A DNA stretch of 44,417 nt from a virus. The notes beneath the pieces were generated by a model that was not told the origin of the DNA, did no database searches, and was given only the letters and a program-made list of their open reading frames with translations. The position numbers and the translations under genes are program-made. Numbering within the stretch: position 1 is the stretch's first letter; the number at the start of each line of letters is the position of its first letter. The stretch spans positions 1-44,417 of IMG/VR virus record IMGVR_UViG_3300042374_000171; one strand, written 5' to 3'. Shown here in pieces: positions 41,482 to 44,417 of this stretch.

Positions 41482-41883
41482 ATGAAATACAAACTAACAA
41501 ACGAAACTAAAAAGCGCCAGTGCAGAACGCTCTACCGCATCCAAGCCCTGAAAGAATTTGGCGTGGTCAAAGCTCACGAATTCGGCGGGTGGGTCGAAAG
41601 TGAGCGTAACCTGAGCCAAGAAGGCAATTGCTGGGTCTTTGACAATGCGCAGGTCTGCGGCGATGCGGTGGTCAGCGGCGATGCGGTGGTCGGCGGCAAT
41701 GCGGTGGTCGGCGGCAATGCGGTGGTCGGCGGCAATGCGTGGGTCGGCGGCTATGCGGTGGTCGGCACTCACGAAAAATCTCAAGTCTCAGAATTTAATT
41801 TCAGCATTCTACCAAGCGAAGTAGAGGAAGTGGTGATTGCTGGAGTTCGTTACAAAAAAGAAACAACATGGAAAAAAATCTAA
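41482..41883 (+). CDS. Protein with left-handed beta-helix (hexapeptide) repeats
   Basis: 133 residues. An N-terminal domain (YKLTNETKKRQCRTLYRIQALKEF, residues 3-26) is followed by seven six-residue turns such as GDAVVS, GDAVVG, GNAVVG and GNAWVG (about residues 56-97). These form a left-handed beta-helix. Such short proteins occur in phages and mobile elements without known function. It is the first gene after the promoter at 41415-41442. Confidence 0.7.
   Translation: MKYKLTNETKKRQCRTLYRIQALKEFGVVKAHEFGGWVESERNLSQEGNCWVFDNAQVCGDAVVSGDAVVGGNAVVGGNAVVGGNAWVGGYAVVGTHEKSQVSEFNFSILPSEVEEVVIAGVRYKKETTWKKI
41647..41769 (+). repeat. 18-bp tandem repeat inside the beta-helix gene
   Basis: About seven units of 18 bp (consensus GCGGTGGTCGGCGGCAAT), three of them identical at 41683-41736. 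The unit encodes six residues, so copy number changes keep the frame. Confidence 0.9.
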
Positions 41884-41885
41884 TT

Positions 41886-42116
41886 ATGAAAGAAACACCA
41901 ACAGTAAAAAAAGAAGCAGCAGAAAAGTCAGAAGCAACTTACAACATGAAGCTAGAGCCAGATATCCAGCTTGAAATCTACCTTCGCTTGGTATCGGCGG
42001 CAGCATCAGACGGACGATTCCTTTTGGGCAATCTTCCCAATGCTCAGGCAGTCGTTAAACAAGGCGACCACCTCAAGGGAGTGGCTGAAATCCTTGCTAC
42101 ATGCTACCAGAAATGA
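41886..42116 (+). CDS. Small early protein, unknown function
   Basis: The ATG at 41886 (76 residues, MKETPTVKKEAAEK) fits the taattATG context seen elsewhere; an ATG at 41868 would overlap the previous gene. The C-terminal half (IQLEIYLRLVSAAASDGRFLLGNL) is probably helical. It ends in an ATGA overlap with a very short frame. No family recognised. Confidence 0.6.
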   Translation: MKETPTVKKEAAEKSEATYNMKLEPDIQLEIYLRLVSAAASDGRFLLGNLPNAQAVVKQGDHLKGVAEILATCYQK

Positions 42117-42178
42117 GCGACGACATTTATCGTATTCGCCGACCATCTGACGAACCCGACAATGACGATAACGAATAA
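42113..42178 (+). CDS. Possible 21-residue acidic peptide
   Basis: A frame of 21 codons (MSDDIYRIRRPSDEPDNDDN) starts in the previous stop (ATGA) and overlaps the start of the nuclease gene by 17 bases. It may be a coupling peptide for translation of 42162-43031 and not a functional product. Confidence 0.3.
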   Translation: MSDDIYRIRRPSDEPDNDDNE

Positions 42179-43031
42179 TCACGACCTCCCCGCTCCTATG
42201 TTTCGGGCCTTATCTCACGATGGGTATATGGCAGGAACAAGGAAGGCGGACATATCAGTAACTACCTTGATCGGGCCACCGAAGATCAACCAACTCAAGA
42301 AACGCTACTCCGACCAAATCGTGGAAGACGCATCCGATAGGGTGTGGGCATTACTTGGTCAGTCGGTTCACAAGGTTCTTGAGCTTGCAGGCGGAGAAGA
42401 GGAGCTAACCGAGAAGCGTCTATACAAAGAGATCAACGGCTGGACGCTGACTGGTCAGACTGATTTATACGAAGTAGAGAAAGGAATCCTTTCTGACTTC
42501 AAAGTGACATCGGTCTTCTCTTTTCTTCTCGGACAGAAAAACGAGTGGGTAGCTCAACTCAACCTCAACGCCCTACTCTGGAGAGAGTATGGCTACTCCC
42601 CAAAGAAGCTCCAGATCGTCGCCATCCTTCGTGACTGGCAGGCAAGCAAGGCTGAGTTTGACAAAGAGTATCCTCAGTGTGCGGTTCACATCGTTGACAT
42701 TCCTTTATGGGATAACGACGAAGTAATAGCCTACGCTACGGAGCGGATCAAACTGCATCAAGCGGCGACAGCAATGCCAGACGATACCATCCCCGCCTGC
42801 GATCCAAAGGAACGATGGGCTAAACCAGATACTTTTGCCATTAAAAAAGATGGCAATAAACGAGCAGCAAAAGTGTGCGAGACATTGGAGGAAGCTGAAA
42901 GATTACTGCCTACCTATGGCGCGAAACACTCAATCGAAACACGGGCAGGAGGCAATATCCGCTGCGAGCGTTATTGCTCAGTAGCACCCTTCTGCCACTA
43001 CTACAAAGCAACCTATAATACAAATGAGTAA
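42162..43031 (+). CDS. Cas4/RecB-like PD-(D/E)XK nuclease with Cys cluster
   Basis: 289 residues. Nuclease motifs: GQSVHKVLE (His70), TGQTDLYEV (D101), LSDFKVTS (D112, K114) and VAQLNLNALLW (Gln132 motif). Four cysteines (213, 268, 272, 278) are placed as for an iron-sulfur cluster in Cas4/AddB-type nucleases. It probably acts as a DNA exonuclease in phage recombination or replication, together with the SSB-like protein downstream. No CRISPR array is nearby. Confidence 0.85.
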   Translation: MTITNNHDLPAPMFRALSHDGYMAGTRKADISVTTLIGPPKINQLKKRYSDQIVEDASDRVWALLGQSVHKVLELAGGEEELTEKRLYKEINGWTLTGQTDLYEVEKGILSDFKVTSVFSFLLGQKNEWVAQLNLNALLWREYGYSPKKLQIVAILRDWQASKAEFDKEYPQCAVHIVDIPLWDNDEVIAYATERIKLHQAATAMPDDTIPACDPKERWAKPDTFAIKKDGNKRAAKVCETLEEAERLLPTYGAKHSIETRAGGNIRCERYCSVAPFCHYYKATYNTNE

Positions 43032-43260
43032 CAAACCACTACCACCTATCGAAAGACTGGCGATGTTGCCAGAAGAGAATAGGCAAGAAGCATTAGACTG
43101 GATGGCAAACCAACCACCAGCGAGCATAGACGAAACAGTTGATCCAATCAGTCGATGGGAAATCCGCATTAGCTTGGGAGGATTAGGAGACTTCTATCGC
43201 ATCTACGACAAAGCAACCAAAGAAATCAAAGAACTGGAAGTAAACGAAGAAAACTGGTAA
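43024..43260 (+). CDS. Small early protein, unknown function
   Basis: 78 residues, acidic, beginning MSNKPLPPIERLAMLP. It overlaps the nuclease gene by 8 bases and abuts the next small frame directly. No family recognised. Confidence 0.6.
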   Translation: MSNKPLPPIERLAMLPEENRQEALDWMANQPPASIDETVDPISRWEIRISLGGLGDFYRIYDKATKEIKELEVNEENW

Positions 43261-43398
43261 ATGAAATTACCTTATAGAATCAGAGTTAGACTACATAATA
43301 TAATTTATTATTGGGTATATCCATTAATAATCATAATCTTATCGGCAACAACTTCACACCTAATAAAAAAATTAATAATAGCAAATAACGCACAATAA
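43261..43398 (+). CDS. Small membrane protein
   Basis: 45 residues starting immediately after the previous stop. A basic N-terminus (MKLPYRIRVRL) precedes a hydrophobic span (YYWVYPLIIIILSA). It is very AT-rich against its neighbours. Function unknown; it could alter the host membrane early in infection. Confidence 0.5.
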   Translation: MKLPYRIRVRLHNIIYYWVYPLIIIILSATTSHLIKKLIIANNAQ

Positions 43399-43402
43399 TC
43401 AA

Positions 43403-44221
43403 ATGAGTAACCAACTAGACGGCCTTGAGCCGAAAGACATCATCAAAAAAGTAACGGGGAAGATCACTAAACTCTTCCCAGAGAAACAACACGAAGGCAA
43501 CTACGGCCCATACACGATCCAGAATGGCGAGATCGAAGTGGATGGTAAGGCATACAAACTTGCATTCTGGAAGAACACTCAGCCAGAATCCGCTAAAGGT
43601 AGGACAGTAACCCTGTCCTCGACTCGCGGCAAGCATGGCATGAACGGGGTGACCTTTGAGGAAGAATCCTACAAGAACAAAGAAGGTCAACAGATTCACA
43701 ACCAAGTCATCAAAGCTACAGCTTCAGCGAAAGTTGAATACGATGGCGCGAGTGAAGAGCCTGTTCGCAGGACTGAGACACCCAAGAGTATCGTAACCGA
43801 TAATCCAGAGAAGGCACTCGATGAGATCGTTGAGATGCACCAGTATATTGACTCCTTGGTTCGTATGGCTTACCTTGGGAAGATCACAGACGAAGAGACC
43901 CTTCGCTCGTATGTCTCATCGGTCTTCATCGAAGCAAACCGGAAGGGCATTCACTATTCTTCAAAAATCGAAGCACCTAAGAAAGAAGAACCAGCCGAGG
44001 AAGAGACTAATCCAGAAGATTGGGGTTCAGTAATCGTCCCGTCAGGCTCACACAAGGGTAAGAAGCTAGCAGAGATCGGTAAGCCTGCCCTAACTAAACT
44101 CTATGAATTTTACTTGGACAAAGGATTTAACACTCCCTTCGCTAAGTGCGTAGAGAAAGCAGCAGAAGACTTGAACCTTGATGCACCAGCAGGCGAGGAA
44201 GAAGATAACATTCCATGGTAA
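43403..44221 (+). CDS. Single-stranded DNA-binding-like protein
   Basis: 272 residues. The N-terminal 110 residues have an OB-fold-like pattern (YGPYTIQNGEIEVDGKAYKL, then AFWKNTQPESAKGRTVTL). The C-terminus is acidic and ends EEEDNIPW, like the DDDIPF tail by which SSBs recruit partners. A second segment (WGSVIVPSGSHKGKKLAEIG) resembles a putative zinc-free quorum domain of exonuclease-associated proteins. Copy 19 of the palindrome is in frame (SIVTDN). Role in replication or recombination is inferred. Confidence 0.65.
   Translation: MSNQLDGLEPKDIIKKVTGKITKLFPEKQHEGNYGPYTIQNGEIEVDGKAYKLAFWKNTQPESAKGRTVTLSSTRGKHGMNGVTFEEESYKNKEGQQIHNQVIKATASAKVEYDGASEEPVRRTETPKSIVTDNPEKALDEIVEMHQYIDSLVRMAYLGKITDEETLRSYVSSVFIEANRKGIHYSSKIEAPKKEEPAEEETNPEDWGSVIVPSGSHKGKKLAEIGKPALTKLYEFYLDKGFNTPFAKCVEKAAEDLNLDAPAGEEEDNIPW
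43789..43802 (+). repeat. Dispersed 14-bp palindrome, copy 19
   Basis: TATCG-TAAC-CGATA in the SSB-like gene, read as IVTD. Confidence 0.9.
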
Positions 44222-44260
44222 TCCCGTTCCTCCCAGAACAACTAACCTAATAACACTAAA

Positions 44261-44417
44261 ATGAAAAAGAAAGAACTAGAACTGTTCAGTCCAACTCAAG
44301 AGGGAATCATTGTCCCTCTGTCAACCTACCTCCGTCACATGGGGGAGTTCGTTAAAACCGAATGGCCGGGTATCAACATCACTGAAGCTCACATCAAGAA
44401 AGCATGGGGTAAGCTCC
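44261..44417 (+). CDS. Partial early protein (N-terminus only)
   Basis: An ATG opens 52 codons running off the window (MKKKELELFSPTQEGIIVPL ...). It probably belongs to the same right-hand operon as the SSB-like gene. Too short to identify. Confidence 0.6.
   Translation, partial: MKKKELELFSPTQEGIIVPLSTYLRHMGEFVKTEWPGINITEAHIKKAWGKL

Noticed and set aside
42162-43031. CRISPR association of the Cas4-like nuclease
   Set aside because: No repeat-spacer array or other cas gene; phages often carry such nucleases alone.
1-44417. Window as a complete circular genome
   Set aside because: Joining the ends only extends both partial frames to early stops, gives no recognisable protein, and DNA polymerase is missing; not enough to claim circularity.

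Overview
The window is part of a tailed double-stranded DNA phage (or prophage) genome. It carries a near-complete structural set: large terminase, portal, scaffold, major capsid protein, tail and spike genes, three candidate ejection proteins and a lysis cassette. It also carries early replication and nuclease genes at both ends. The short-tail-like set (a large portal of about 830 residues, adaptor and tubular-type proteins, a 2,327-residue ejection-type protein, no tape measure or tail sheath) suggests a podovirus morphology; this is inference. Both ends cut open reading frames (1-81 on minus, 44261-44417 on plus), so I treat the window as a slice. No integrase or DNA polymerase is visible. 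The host is unknown. Lipobox proteins suggest a Gram-negative host. Almost no gene has a Shine-Dalgarno sequence; starts instead sit in A/T-rich contexts such as taatttATG, as in Bacteroidota and other SD-poor phyla.

Layout. (1) 1-7143, minus strand: an early operon of small proteins, many joined by 4-base ATGA overlaps, with an NrdR-like zinc ribbon, a PD-(D/E)XK resolvase-like nuclease, a DnaB-type helicase, a class I methyltransferase, a C5-cytosine DNA methyltransferase, a replication-initiation-like protein and two homing-type endonucleases. (2) 7144-9138: a control region with an HTH gene facing gene 7345-7722 across a symmetric pair of overlapping promoters. It is followed by an HNH gene, a gene carrying a copied piece of terminase, and a structured intergenic RNA candidate. 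(3) 9125-10978, minus: the large terminase, transcribed against the remaining structural genes. (4) 11003-20657, plus: portal, scaffold, capsid, decoration-type protein and a group of tail or receptor-binding proteins that share a short Cys-Phe motif. (5) 20638-22232: holin-like proteins, a small lipoprotein and an L,D-transpeptidase-like endolysin, with an HNH gene inserted antisense. (6) 22243-31775: a phosphoesterase, two copies of a lipoprotein with a Cys-His-Asp triad, a pectate-lyase-type tailspike, fibres, tubular/adaptor-like proteins and a cupin-fold protein. (7) 31772-41259: three ejection-type proteins, the last with a zincin HELGH motif. (8) 41260-44417: a promoter-terminator-promoter region and a right-hand early operon with a Cas4/RecB-like nuclease and an SSB-like protein.

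The most unusual signal is a 14-bp element, TATCG-KWWM-CGATA, found 19 times, roughly one per 2.3 kb. It lies between genes, over stop codons, 2-13 bases before start codons and inside coding sequence in more than one reading frame. Read on the transcribed strand its four central bases are [TG]AA[AC] in 15 of 19 copies, 3 are symmetric and 1 is reversed. The orientation therefore changes with the direction of the genes. It could be a DNA operator/stoperator family or a repeated RNA hairpin with a GAAA/UAAC-type tetraloop.
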